Positions 8,700-18,447 of a stretch of DNA of 64,000 nt are shown here, in pieces (position 1 is the stretch's first letter; each line of letters begins with the position of its first letter). The notes under the pieces were generated by a model. That model was not told the origin of the DNA, ran no database searches, and saw only the letters and a list, made by a program, of their open reading frames with translations. Location of the stretch: positions 1-64,000 of the forward strand of contig NZ_SMAF01000005.1 in the NCBI RefSeq assembly GCF_004343305.1, in the 5' to 3' direction. A program made the position numbers and the translations under genes. Origin of the DNA: Pseudofulvimonas gallinarii. GTDB lineage: Bacteria; Pseudomonadota; Gammaproteobacteria; Xanthomonadales; UBA2363.

Positions 8700-9365
8700 T
8701 TATTCCGCGTCGAATCCCAGTTCGTACAGCGAGCTGTCCAGCGCCGCGGCATCGCGATAGACGCGATAGGCGCCGGCGCGCAGCAGTTCGTCCTCGCCGT
8801 AGCCACCGCTGAGCACGCCGATGCCGAGCATGCCGGCGCGGCGCGCGGCCAGCAGGTCCCAGACCGCATCGCCGACGACATAACAGCGCGCCGGCTCGCA
8901 ACCGAGGCGCTCGGCACAGCGCAGGAACAATGCCGGATCGGGTTTCGCGCGCGCGACATCGCCACGCTGCACGACCACCATGTCCCCGGGCACGCCCAGC
9001 GCTTCCAGCGAGGCGTCGATCTCCGGTCGCCTGCCCGACGTGGCGATGCCGTGCACGATGCCGCGTTCGCGCATTCCGCGCAGCAGTTCGATCGCGCCCG
9101 GCAGCGGCCGCCGCTCCGGCAGGATCTCCCGGAAGATCTCGCCATGCCGTGCCTGGATGTGGCCAACCTCGGCGACAGTGAGATCGCGTCCCAGTTCGCG
9201 ACCTGCGGCCCGCGTGAACAGTCCGCCGCTCATGCCGATGCGGCGGTGGATCCGCCATCCGTCCAGCGCCAGCCCCGCTTCGGCAAAGGCCTTCTGCCAC
9301 GCGAAGACGTGCGCGTAAACCGTATCGATCAGGGTGCCGTCGAGGTCGAAGATCAAAGCGTCCAT
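8700..9365 (-). CDS. HAD-superfamily phosphatase (phosphoglycolate-phosphatase-like)
   Basis: A 221-residue HAD subfamily IA hydrolase. Motif I is [10 protein letters not shown] at residues 6-15, with the nucleophile Asp7 and acid/base Asp9. Motif II is the Ser/Thr in IATSG, motif III the Lys in [10 protein letters not shown], and motif [11 protein letters not shown]. The C1-type cap domain follows motif I. The substrate cannot be read from sequence; Gph- and beta-phosphoglucomutase-like enzymes share this layout. It is the last gene of the tight minus-strand set yihY-tlpA-acyP-HAD, starting 11 bp after acyP. A second member of the superfamily lies at 59757-60452 in a ubiG operon and is the better Gph candidate. 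Confidence 0.8.
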   Translation of the reverse strand: MDALIFDLDGTLIDTVYAHVFAWQKAFAEAGLALDGWRIHRRIGMSGGLFTRAAGRELGRDLTVAEVGHIQARHGEIFREILPERRPLPGAIELLRGMRERGIVHGIATSGRRPEIDASLEALGVPGDMVVVQRGDVARAKPDPALFLRCAERLGCEPARCYVVGDAVWDLLAARRAGMLGIGVLSGGYGEDELLRAGAYRVYRDAAALDSSLYELGFDAE

Positions 9366-9376
9366 GGAGACGTTCC

Positions 9377-9658
9377 TCAGCGCCGGACCGTGAAGGGATC
9401 GGGAAACTCGTGCCCGCCGGCAGCCTCGCGCAGCACGGCTTCGACGCGCGCCAGCGGCGGACCGGTGTGCAGCCAGCGTTCCAGCGCATCGACATGGTCC
9501 AACGCACCGCGCGCCAGCACCTCGACCCGGCCGTCAGGCAGGTTGCGCGCATAGCCGTGCAGCGACAGCGCCTGCGCCCGTTCCACCGTCGAGGCGCGAT
9601 AGAACACGCCCTGCACGCGACCGGACACCAGGAAGCGCACGGCGATGACGTCGCTCAT
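9377..9658 (-). CDS. acyP: Acylphosphatase
   Basis: This 93-residue protein hydrolyses acyl phosphates such as carbamoyl phosphate and 1,3-bisphosphoglycerate. It has the full family length and signature. [13 protein letters not shown] near the N terminus contains the phosphate-binding Arg, and [13 protein letters not shown] carries the catalytic Asn. Its ATG overlaps the stop of the upstream tlpA-like gene by four bases (ATGA), so the two are translationally coupled. Confidence 0.93.
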   Translation of the reverse strand: MSDVIAVRFLVSGRVQGVFYRASTVERAQALSLHGYARNLPDGRVEVLARGALDHVDALERWLHTGPPLARVEAVLREAAGGHEFPDPFTVRR

Positions 9659-10182
9659 GGCCGGTCCGCCCCGCCGCCGTCGCCAGCGACCGCGGCATCG
9701 ATGACGCGTTCCAGCTCGGCGCGCGTGACCGGCCCGAGGAAGGCCTTGGCGACGACACCGTCCGGTGCGACGACATAGGTCAGCGGCAGGCCGCGCGGGA
9801 CTGGAAAACCGGCGGGCGGCTCGAATACGTCGACGGGCGCCACCGGGTACTCGATCGGATGCTCGGCCAGGAAGGCGTCGAGGTCACCGCGTTCGATTTC
9901 CTCGAAGTCAAGGCCCAGGACTTCGACGTCATCGCGGCGCGACAGTGCGTTGAGGTCGGGAATTTCCTTGATGCAGGGCGTGCACCAGGTCGCCCACCAG
10001 TTGAGCACGACCCACTTGCCACGCAGCGCAGCCAGGTCGAAACCCTTGCCATCCAGCGTGGCGATCCCGAGCGTCGGCGAAGTGCCGACCAGCGACTGCG
10101 CACCGGATTGCGCCTGCGCCGCAGGCGGCAGGGCAATGGCGGCGGCCAGCAGGACGGCGGACAGGACGGGGTGGAATTTCAT
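9655..10182 (-). CDS. TlpA-type periplasmic thiol-disulfide reductase
   Basis: A 175-residue exported thioredoxin-like protein. The signal peptide runs to about AAQAQ (residues 1-25). The redox motif is WATWCTPC with CTPC at 67-70, and the cis-Pro loop is in RGLPLTYVV. Proteins of the TlpA/ResA group reduce disulfides in periplasmic or cytochrome c maturation targets; the partner is unknown here. It overlaps yihY upstream and acyP downstream by four bases each, indicating one polycistronic message. Confidence 0.85.
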   Translation of the reverse strand: MKFHPVLSAVLLAAAIALPPAAQAQSGAQSLVGTSPTLGIATLDGKGFDLAALRGKWVVLNWWATWCTPCIKEIPDLNALSRRDDVEVLGLDFEEIERGDLDAFLAEHPIEYPVAPVDVFEPPAGFPVPRGLPLTYVVAPDGVVAKAFLGPVTRAELERVIDAAVAGDGGGADRP

Positions 10183-11438
10183 CGTGGTTCCTTGGTGCGC
10201 TGCCCGCGCACGTAATCGGCGACGCTGCGATTGAGCACGAGCAACAGGCTGTCGGTCCCTGCGCCCAACGTGAGGTCGGCGGCATCGGGGACGACGTTGC
10301 CACGGCGCGTCAGCGGAATGCGGTAGGCGCCCGCTTCATAGATGTCCGAAAGCATTACCTGCTCCAGGTCGCGCGTCACGCGCCAGAGTCCGAGGCTGGT
10401 GCGTTCGACGACGCGCAGGCCGGCCAGGTCGCTGAGGATCCGCAGCAGCTGCTCGTCACTGAGGCCGCCGACACGGTCGTGCATGGCTTCCAGCGTCATG
10501 CCGCGGCCTTCTCCGTGCGCTTCGGACAGTGCCTCCAGCAGGCGCAGCACGGCTGCGAATTCATGGCCTGTCGGCAGCTTGCGTTCTTCCGGGTGGTAGC
10601 GGAACGAACTGAGCACCGCCGCCAGCGACGCACCGAGCAGCACGATGTTCCAGGACAGGTACACCCAGAACAGGAAGATCGGCACCACGGCGAACGCGCC
10701 GTAGATGCGCTGGTAGGAGGGGAAACTGGTCAGGTAGAAGGCGAAACCACGCTTGCCCAGTTCGAACAGGATGGTCGCGACCAGCGCACCCATCGCCGCG
10801 TGGCGCCAGCGCACTTCGGTGTTCGGCACCACCGCGTAGCTGAGCGTCAGCGCCAGCCAGGTCACCAGTCCCGGCAGCAGCACGAGCAGGCGGTCGGCGA
10901 AGCGCAGCTCGCGGTCCAGTTCGGCGAACATGGGCAGCGCGAAGAAGTAGGTGGACATCGCAAGGCCGGCCACGACCAGCATCGGCCCGAGCGACAGCAC
11001 CGTCCAGTACATGACGAACCGCGACACCGGCCTCCGCGGCCGGGTGACGCGGAAGATGCGATTGAAGGCGTCTTCGATGGAATACATCATCAGCAGGGCG
11101 CTGACGATCAGGAAGATGATGCCGACGCCGGTCAGGCTGGAGGCGTTCGCGGCGAAACTGGTGATGTAGCCCTCGATGGTGTCGCCGGTCGCCGGCACAA
11201 AATTCGTGAAGACGTAGCTGCGCAGGCGCTGGGACCATTCCTCGAAAACCGGGAACGCCGACAGGATGCCGAACACCGAAACCGTCAGCGGCACCAGCGC
11301 GAAGACGGTCGTATAGGACAGCGCACCGGCGTACTGGAAGCAGTTGTCCGCCCAGAAGCGGTGCCAGAGGTAGCCGAAGAAGGCCTTCCAGCGTTCCCGC
11401 TCGAAGCGGTCCCAGCGCGCGCGCAGGCGATCAGGCAC
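10179..11438 (-). CDS. YihY/BrkB-family inner-membrane protein
   Basis: A polytopic membrane protein with about six transmembrane helices. The family signature follows the first amphipathic region (FWADNCFQYAGALSYTTVFALVPL), and GKRGFAFYLTSFPSYQRIYG lies later; each is quoted here only by key residues NCFQYAGALSYTT and SYQRIYGAFA. A cytoplasmic C-terminal domain of about 130 residues resembles a winged-helix fold. YihY was once called ribonuclease BN in error, and its true role is unsettled. Start choice: GTG at 11438 has GGAG eight bases upstream. A TTG at 11507 would add 23 residues without family similarity and would overlap the promoter of wrbA. It is first gene of the operon with tlpA, acyP and the HAD gene. 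Confidence 0.85.
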   Translation of the reverse strand: MPDRLRARWDRFERERWKAFFGYLWHRFWADNCFQYAGALSYTTVFALVPLTVSVFGILSAFPVFEEWSQRLRSYVFTNFVPATGDTIEGYITSFAANASSLTGVGIIFLIVSALLMMYSIEDAFNRIFRVTRPRRPVSRFVMYWTVLSLGPMLVVAGLAMSTYFFALPMFAELDRELRFADRLLVLLPGLVTWLALTLSYAVVPNTEVRWRHAAMGALVATILFELGKRGFAFYLTSFPSYQRIYGAFAVVPIFLFWVYLSWNIVLLGASLAAVLSSFRYHPEERKLPTGHEFAAVLRLLEALSEAHGEGRGMTLEAMHDRVGGLSDEQLLRILSDLAGLRVVERTSLGLWRVTRDLEQVMLSDIYEAGAYRIPLTRRGNVVPDAADLTLGAGTDSLLLVLNRSVADYVRGQRTKEPR

Positions 11439-11476
11439 GCGCCCGGCTCCGCTGGCGCCCGGTGCGGCGGCTGTGA

Positions 11477-12468
<992 letters not shown>

Positions 12469-12494
12469 TCCATTCGCTTCCGGAACCGATCGCC

Positions 12495-12980
12495 ATGGAG
12501 CAACTCTGCATCGTCACCACGGGTGGCACCATCGACAAGATCTACTTCGACGACAAGTCGGACTTCCAGATCGGCGATCCGCAGATCGGCCAGATCCTGC
12601 GCGATCTCGGTGTCGCCTTCCGCTTCGACGTGATCCCGCTGCTGCGCAAGGACAGCCTGCACGTCACCGACGAGGACCGCGACCTGGTCCGCCGCACCAT
12701 CGAGGCACAACCGCACTCGCATGTACTGGTCACCCACGGCACCGACACCATGGTCGAGACCGCGCAGGTGCTGGACGGCATTCCCGGCAAGACCATCGTG
12801 CTGACCGGCGCGCTCAATCCGGCGCTGTTCCGCGGCTCCGATGCGGTGTTCAACATCGGCTGCGCGGTCGGCGCCGTGCAGTCGCTGCCGCCGGGCGTGT
12901 ACATCGCCATGAACGGTCGCATCTGGCACCCGCGCGACGTGCGCAAGAACCGCGACGCCAACCGCTTCGAAGCCGTCTGA
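12495..12980 (+). CDS. Short asparaginase-domain protein
   Basis: 161 residues holding only the N-terminal asparaginase domain. The Thr-containing loop VTTGGTIDKIYFDD lies at residues 7-20 and the second catalytic motif THGTDTMVETA at about 77-87, so both active-site Thr elements are present. Normal L-asparaginases have 320-350 residues with a C-terminal domain that helps form the site between subunits. This protein lacks that domain and still ends in a normal stop. The family of short asparaginase-like proteins is known in proteobacteria, but activity is unclear. It is probably co-transcribed with wrbA and DUF2069, 26 bp apart. Confidence 0.75.
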   Translation: MEQLCIVTTGGTIDKIYFDDKSDFQIGDPQIGQILRDLGVAFRFDVIPLLRKDSLHVTDEDRDLVRRTIEAQPHSHVLVTHGTDTMVETAQVLDGIPGKTIVLTGALNPALFRGSDAVFNIGCAVGAVQSLPPGVYIAMNGRIWHPRDVRKNRDANRFEAV

Positions 12981-12999
12981 CCACGTGGCGCCGCGGCTG

Positions 13000-14592
13000 C
13001 TACTGGAAGCCGTTCGCGAAGATCAGGTCGCCGCCGGGCGTGCGGCTGGCCTGTGCGGTGTTGCCCCAGGCACCGAGGTTGACGCGACCGCCGTTCGGCT
13101 GGCTCTCCTGCGCGTAGTCTGACGCCGGATCACCGGCGTCGATGGCCGGACTGGTGACGGCATCGACGACCCAGCCCGACGGCGTGTAGCGGCCGCCCGC
13201 CGAACGCAGGTGGTAATCGCCTGCGGCGGCATTGGCGAACAGCGGATCGGCGCTGAAGTTGCCGGTACCCGCCTGCGTGGTGATCGAGTACGACACCGTG
13301 ACCGTGCCGCCGGACAGCGTCGCGAAATCGCGCGAGTTGCCGCGGAAGATCGCGTTGCGCACGGTGATCGCCGAGCCGCCTTCGACCACCACCGCCGCGC
13401 CATCAGGCTCGGTACCGGGACAGTGGTGGTCGGCGATGGTGACGTTTTCAATCTGCACCATCGAAGGCCCGCCCGGGCCGCCATCGACATAGATCGCCGC
13501 CGCCGAACGTGCACCCTGCGGACAACGGTTGCGGCTGAGGATGTCGTTGCGCATCGTGCCTGTCGCACCTTCGTCCCAGTACACACCCGAGCCGGCTGTC
13601 GGCGTGTAATTGTCGGTGATGGTGTTGCCCTGGAGGTCGGCACCGGCGGCGGCGACAATGATGCCGCCACCCCAGCCATAGCCTGCGGTCGCGCCGATGA
13701 CGTTGCCGCGCACGACGTTGTCACGCACCTGGGTGTCGGCGGTGGAGATGTAGATACCGCCACCATGGTCGTGGTGGCCGGTGTTGCCTTCCACCAGGTT
13801 GCGTTCGATCAGCGCATGACGTCCGACCACGTTGATCGCGGCGCCCTTGCCGGCTTCATTGTCGTGGATCCAGTTGTCCTGAATGTGCACCTTGCCGGTG
13901 AAACCGCCCCAGCTCGGCGTCGCCGCGTGGATGCCGCCACCGCGCGTATCGGCGCTGGCGTGGTTGTAAGTGCGGTTGCCATGGATGCGGTTGTGCGAGA
14001 TCACCGTGGTGCCGGCACCCTGCTGCTCGACGTGCACGCCACCGCCGGCACCGCCCCCGGTCTGCCAGTCCGTACCCAGTCCGCGGCCGTTGGTGAGCAC
14101 GAAGCCGTCCAGCGTCGTGGTCTGGCTGCTGTTGACGTGAAGTTGCACGCACGGCGCGACCATGCCGCCATTGATGATGGTGGCGTTCGCATCCGAGTCA
14201 CGACCGGTGAAGCCGCTGTCGAATCCGCCGAGCAGCGTAAGGTGCTTGCCGACCGGATTACCGTAGCTGCCCAGCGCGACGTTTTCGGCGTAGATGCCGG
14301 CGGCGACCTGCACGATATCGCCGGCCTTGGCGGCGCTGGTCGCGGCTGAAATCGTCGCCAGCGGTGATGCGGCCGTTCCATTGCCGCCCGGCGGTGCGCC
14401 GGCACGCACGCACCACACGGCGAGGCCGGCCTGCGCGCCGGTACACGCATGTATCTGCCCGTTGTCACCGCGGAGACCCTGCAGCGCCGACAGCGCCGGG
14501 CTGGCGACCGCACCCGCCTCCGCCAGCAACGTGAGCGCACAGCCCGCGAGCACCTGCCGCAGCGCACGACAGCGATTCGTCCGTCCATTCAT
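13000..14592 (-). CDS. Secreted right-handed beta-helix protein ending in IFANGFQ
   Basis: A 530-residue exported protein with a signal peptide (residues 1 to about 31, ALTLLAEAGAVASPA). Its mature part is dominated by Asn-rich beta-helix rungs such as GNTGHHDHGGGIYIS and LQGNTITDNYTPTAGSG, the pectin-lyase-like fold of the DUF1565/parallel-beta-helix type. ASPLATISAATSAAKAGDIVQV near 80-100 is typical of the first rungs in this class. The chain ends GGDLIFANGFQ without a membrane helix, sharing the tail motif of three other secreted proteins here. ATG at 14592 has GGGGG upstream. Ligand or enzyme activity is unknown. Confidence 0.8.
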   Translation of the reverse strand: MNGRTNRCRALRQVLAGCALTLLAEAGAVASPALSALQGLRGDNGQIHACTGAQAGLAVWCVRAGAPPGGNGTAASPLATISAATSAAKAGDIVQVAAGIYAENVALGSYGNPVGKHLTLLGGFDSGFTGRDSDANATIINGGMVAPCVQLHVNSSQTTTLDGFVLTNGRGLGTDWQTGGGAGGGVHVEQQGAGTTVISHNRIHGNRTYNHASADTRGGGIHAATPSWGGFTGKVHIQDNWIHDNEAGKGAAINVVGRHALIERNLVEGNTGHHDHGGGIYISTADTQVRDNVVRGNVIGATAGYGWGGGIIVAAAGADLQGNTITDNYTPTAGSGVYWDEGATGTMRNDILSRNRCPQGARSAAAIYVDGGPGGPSMVQIENVTIADHHCPGTEPDGAAVVVEGGSAITVRNAIFRGNSRDFATLSGGTVTVSYSITTQAGTGNFSADPLFANAAAGDYHLRSAGGRYTPSGWVVDAVTSPAIDAGDPASDYAQESQPNGGRVNLGAWGNTAQASRTPGGDLIFANGFQ

Positions 14593-14770
14593 GCCAGTTT
14601 CCCCCTGTCAACGGACAACCACACGGTACAGCAAGACCTGTCCGCCGGGTTCAACGGCAAAGCCGCTGCCGAAGGGCCAGCCGCCGTTGCCGGCGGCCGC
14701 CCGCGAACCGGGCGGCGGCGAGACGTGGTGCGCGCTTTCCAGCTAGGCTGCGCGCACCGACGGAGGCCCC

Positions 14771-16000
14771 ATGCACACGATCACGACCACGGAGCTTTTC
14801 CTGATCGCGATGGCGATCATCTTCACCGTGCCCTACCTGATCTGGCGGCTGGCCCGCACGGACTACTGGGCGCCGCTGGTGGTGGTGCAGATCGTCGCCG
14901 GTATCCTGCTCGGCCCCGGCGTGCTCGGCGCGGCTTTTCCGGACTATTACACTTTCATATTCCGGCCCGAAGTGATCACCGCCCTCAACGGCCTGGCCTG
15001 GTGGGCGGTGATGCTGTTCGTCTGCATCGCCGGCATCGAGCTGGACCTGGTCAAGACCTGGCGCAACCGGCGCGAAACCGGCATCACCGCCGGCCTCGCC
15101 CTGTTCGTGCCGCTGCTGGCGGGCTCGCTGCTGGCGTTGCTGTTGATGCGCTGGCCCGGATGGGTCGGCAGCGCTGCGCAGCCCTGGCAGTTCGTCGTCG
15201 GCATCGGCATGTCCTGCGCGGTGACGGCGCTGCCGATCCTGATCCTGTTGATGGAGAAACTGCAGATCCTGCGACAGCCTCTGGGCCAGCGCATGCTGCG
15301 CTACGCCAGCCTGGACGACATCGCGATCTGGGCGGTGCTCGCCTTCATCCTGATGGACTGGGAACGCATCGGCCGCCAGGGCGCGTTCCTCGCCGTATTC
15401 GCGGTCGCCTGCATCGGCTTCCGGCGCGTGATGCGGGCGATTCCCGAACGCGACCGCTGGTACGTGCTGCCGATCTGGCTGTGCATCTGCGCCTTCGGGG
15501 CCGACTGGGCCGGGCTGCACTTCATGGTCGGCGCCTTCCTGGCCGGCGTGGTGATCGACGGCCACTGGTTCCGCCAGGACCACATGGACCAGTTGCGCAA
15601 CCATGTGCTGCTGGTGCTGATGCCGGTGTTCTTCCTGAGCACCGGCCTGCGCACGACCTGGGAAACCGGCGGTGCCGCGGTGTTCCTGGTCGCCGGCCTG
15701 CTGCTGCTGGTCTCGGTGGCCGGCAAGCTGGCCGGCGTGCACCTCGCCGCCCGCATCCTGCACTGGCCACGCGGTGACGCCACGCTGGTCGGCTGGCTGC
15801 TGCAGACCAAGGCGCTGATCCTGATCATTTTCGTCAACGTGCTGCTCGACAAGTCGATCATCACCTCGGCGACTTTCACGGCGATGCTGCTGATGGCCGT
15901 GGCCAGCACCATGATCACCATTCCGCGCGTGGCGCCGCTGCTGGCGCGCCAGCGCGACCGGGTGGTCGGGACCGGAACGCCGGAAAATGCCGTGTCCTGA
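14771..16000 (+). CDS. Cation:proton antiporter (CPA2/KefB-like membrane domain)
   Basis: A 409-residue membrane protein with about 11-13 transmembrane segments from residue 8 onward. VVQIVAGILLGPGVLG near 36-51 and LFVCIAGIELDL near 83-94 match the conserved Na+/H+ exchanger regions of CPA2 transporters. FMVGAFLAGVVID and FFLSTGLRTTW match later ones. No C-terminal TrkA-N nucleotide-binding domain is attached, so it is not a complete KefB/KefC. The transported ion (Na+ or K+) cannot be read from sequence. It stands alone between the beta-helix gene and trmJ. Confidence 0.85.
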   Translation: MHTITTTELFLIAMAIIFTVPYLIWRLARTDYWAPLVVVQIVAGILLGPGVLGAAFPDYYTFIFRPEVITALNGLAWWAVMLFVCIAGIELDLVKTWRNRRETGITAGLALFVPLLAGSLLALLLMRWPGWVGSAAQPWQFVVGIGMSCAVTALPILILLMEKLQILRQPLGQRMLRYASLDDIAIWAVLAFILMDWERIGRQGAFLAVFAVACIGFRRVMRAIPERDRWYVLPIWLCICAFGADWAGLHFMVGAFLAGVVIDGHWFRQDHMDQLRNHVLLVLMPVFFLSTGLRTTWETGGAAVFLVAGLLLLVSVAGKLAGVHLAARILHWPRGDATLVGWLLQTKALILIIFVNVLLDKSIITSATFTAMLLMAVASTMITIPRVAPLLARQRDRVVGTGTPENAVS

Positions 16001-16004
16001 GCGT

Positions 16005-16760
16005 TCAGCCGCGGCCGGCCAGCCTGGCCATGCGTTCGGTGTCGGCGAGGACGCCGTGCAGGATCGCCACTTCGCGCTCGCTCATCTGCGCGCGCAGGAA
16101 CAGGCGGCGCAGGCGGCGCGTGATGGTCGTACCATCCTTTCCCTTGTGGAAATCGATGGCGTGCAGCGCTTCGTCCAGATGGCGGAAGAAGCCTTCCATC
16201 TCGGCGCTGGTGGCGGGCCGCTCGCGCGGGCCGGCTTCGGGATCGGGATCGACGACCTCTCCCGAGTCCAGCGCGGCGATGCGAAGCTCGTAGGACAGCA
16301 CCTGCACCGCCTGCGATAGGTTCAGCGACGAGTACGCCGGATTGGCCGGAATGCGCACGCAGGCATGGCAGCGCTGCAGTTCCTCGTTGCTCAGGCCGGT
16401 GCGCTCGGTGCCGAACAGCAGGCCGACCTCGACGCCGCCGCGCGCGGCGTCGAGCAGCGCCGCGGCCGCTTCCCGCGGCGACAGTTCCGGCAGCGCCACG
16501 CCCCGCCGCCGGGCGCTGGCGCCGACCAGCAGCTGGCAATCGGCGATGGCCGGGTCAAGGGCCCCGTGCAGCACGGCCCGGTCCAGCACGTCCGTCGCGC
16601 CGGCGGCCAGGGCAGTGGCTTCGTCGTGCGGGAACAGGCGCGGCGCGACCAGGTGCAGGCGGTCCAGGCCCATGGTCTTCATGGCCCGGGCCGAGGAGCC
16701 GATGTTGCCCGGCTGCGTGGTCTCGATGAGGACGACACGGACGCGGTCGAGCAGGCTCAT
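16005..16760 (-). CDS. trmJ: tRNA (cytidine/uridine-2'-O-)-methyltransferase TrmJ
   Basis: TrmJ 2'-O-methylates position 32 of several tRNAs using S-adenosylmethionine. The 251-residue protein has the SPOUT knot signatures: VLIETTQPGNIGSSARAMKTMG at the start (residues 10-31, key TxPGNIGSSARAM), LLFGTERTGLSNEEL and IPANPAYSSLNLSQAV. The last 90 residues form the TrmJ-specific tail. It is divergent from suhB with a 108-bp gap, the same arrangement as in E. coli. Confidence 0.93.
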   Translation of the reverse strand: MSLLDRVRVVLIETTQPGNIGSSARAMKTMGLDRLHLVAPRLFPHDEATALAAGATDVLDRAVLHGALDPAIADCQLLVGASARRRGVALPELSPREAAAALLDAARGGVEVGLLFGTERTGLSNEELQRCHACVRIPANPAYSSLNLSQAVQVLSYELRIAALDSGEVVDPDPEAGPRERPATSAEMEGFFRHLDEALHAIDFHKGKDGTTITRRLRRLFLRAQMSEREVAILHGVLADTERMARLAGRG

Positions 16761-16868
16761 AGGGGCGTTCCTTCAGGACAGCGGCCGCCCGCCTCGGGTA
16801 CACTTCGCGACCGCAGGCCGATGCCCGGCATCCGCCGTCCTGTCCCTACGATCTTTTCCAGTTCCGTC

Positions 16869-17672
16869 ATGATCAAACCCGCACTCACGGTGGCGGTAAA
16901 GGCCGCCCGCGCCGCCGGCAACGTCATCCTCCGTCGCATGGCGCGCCTTGACGCGATCCCTGTCGCCGAAAAGGACCGATTCGATTTCGCCAGCGAAGTG
17001 GATCGCCAGGCCGAGGCGGAAATCATAAAGGAACTGACGCGCGCCTATCCGCGCCACGCCATCCTCGCCGAAGAAAGCGGCGCCCGCGGCAAGGGCGACA
17101 CCGTCTGGGTCATCGACCCGCTGGACGGCACGCACAACTACCTGCGCGGCTTCCCGCACTTCTGCATCTCGATCGCGCAGATGGTGCGCGGCCAGGCCGA
17201 GCTGGGGGTGATCTTCGATCCGATCCGCAACGAGCTGTTCACCGCCAGCGCCGGCGGTGGCGCGTTCCTCAACGACCGCCGCATGCGCGTCAGCGACCGC
17301 AAGTCGCTGGAAGGTGCGCTGATCACCACCGGCCTGCCGTTCCGCCAGCGCAAGCACCTGGATGCGCAGCTGGCCATGTTGCGCGAGCTGCTGGACACGC
17401 AGCAGGCCGAGGACGTGCGACGCACCGGATCGGCGGCGCTGGACCTGGCCTATGTCGCCGCCGGCCGCACCGATGCGTTCTTCGAGATCGGGCTGAAGCC
17501 ATGGGACATGGCAGCCGGCCAGCTGATGGTGCGCGAGGCCGGTGGCCGCTGCACCGATTTCACCGGCGGCGACCGCTACATGAACAACGGGCACATCGTG
17601 GCCGGCAACCTGCGCGTCCTTGAAGCGATGGTGGCGGCCATCAAGCCGCACCTGACCCTCGAGCTTCGCTGA
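16869..17672 (+). CDS. suhB: Inositol-1-monophosphatase SuhB
   Basis: A 267-residue member of the Mg2+-dependent inositol monophosphatase family. In enterobacteria SuhB also joins the NusA/rRNA antitermination complex. Metal-binding motifs are complete: EESG near 69-72, DPLDGTHNY near 84-92 and WDMAAGQLMVREAGG near 213-227. ATG at 16869 is chosen because the frame upstream runs through trmJ antisense sequence. Divergence from trmJ supports the name. Confidence 0.93.
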   Translation: MIKPALTVAVKAARAAGNVILRRMARLDAIPVAEKDRFDFASEVDRQAEAEIIKELTRAYPRHAILAEESGARGKGDTVWVIDPLDGTHNYLRGFPHFCISIAQMVRGQAELGVIFDPIRNELFTASAGGGAFLNDRRMRVSDRKSLEGALITTGLPFRQRKHLDAQLAMLRELLDTQQAEDVRRTGSAALDLAYVAAGRTDAFFEIGLKPWDMAAGQLMVREAGGRCTDFTGGDRYMNNGHIVAGNLRVLEAMVAAIKPHLTLELR

Positions 17673-17686
17673 GCGGACCGCCGGCC

Positions 17687-18391
17687 ATGACCGGGGCGGC
17701 GGACTTCATCGAGGTGTACCCCGACGCCCTCGATGCCGGCTTCTGCCGGCAGGTGATCGAACGCTTCGACGCCAGCGACGCCGTCCAGCCCGGCCGCGTC
17801 GGCGGCGGCGTATTCACCGAACTGAAGGACAGCCGCGACCTCTCCATCTCCGGCCTGCCCGGCTGGAACGACGTCGAGGCGGCGATCAATACCGCGGTGT
17901 TCTCGGCGTTGCTGCAATACCTGCGCAAATACCGCCATGCGCTGATCGCGCCATTGATGCTCGAGGTCATCGACCCGGCGACTGGCGAACCACGGCGCCT
18001 GGATGCCGGATTGTTCGACCGCCTCGACGACGACGCCCTCGGCCCGGTGGTCCAGCACGTCTTCCGGCCCGGTCCGGTGAACCTTCAGCGCTACAGCGCC
18101 GGACGCGGCGGCTACCCGTACTGGCACTGCGAACTGTATCCGCGCGGCACCGACGCCGAGACGCTGCACCGCCACCTGCTGTGGACGCTGTACCTCAACG
18201 ACGGCTTCGGTGCCGGCGAGACCGAGTTCCTGTATCAGCAGCGGCTGGTCGAGCCGCGCACCGGCAGCGCATTGCTGGCGCCGACGGCGTTCACGCACAC
18301 CCATCGCGGCAACACGCCGGCCCGCGGTGACAAGTACATCGCCACCGGCTGGATCCTGTTCCGCCGCGCCGAACAGCTGTTCGGCGGCTGA
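17687..18391 (+). CDS. 2-oxoglutarate/Fe(II)-dependent oxygenase family protein
   Basis: A 234-residue protein with a prolyl-4-hydroxylase-like double-stranded beta-helix. The putative iron ligands are in WHCELYPRG and THTHRG, giving H-x-E...H instead of the H-x-D...H usual in this group. The Lys in GDKYIATGW would bind 2-oxoglutarate. LTLYLND-like LLWTLYLNDGFGAGETEF precedes the distal His, as in hydroxylases that act on proteins or small molecules. It follows suhB by 14 bp, so co-transcription is likely. The substrate is unknown. Confidence 0.72.
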   Translation: MTGAADFIEVYPDALDAGFCRQVIERFDASDAVQPGRVGGGVFTELKDSRDLSISGLPGWNDVEAAINTAVFSALLQYLRKYRHALIAPLMLEVIDPATGEPRRLDAGLFDRLDDDALGPVVQHVFRPGPVNLQRYSAGRGGYPYWHCELYPRGTDAETLHRHLLWTLYLNDGFGAGETEFLYQQRLVEPRTGSALLAPTAFTHTHRGNTPARGDKYIATGWILFRRAEQLFGG

Positions 18392-18398
18392 AAAGCAA

Positions 18399-18420
18399 CG
18401 GCCGGATCGATGCCCGGCCG
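18399..18420 (-). terminator. Rho-independent terminator for zipA (possibly bidirectional)
   Basis: CGGCCGG (18399-18405) pairs with CCGGCCG (18414-18420) around an 8-nt loop. Read on the minus strand the stem is followed by TTGCTTTT, a fair U-tract. It sits between the convergent oxygenase and zipA genes. Confidence 0.6.
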
Positions 18421-18447
18421 CCACTGTCCCCGTTGGATTCTTCCGGC

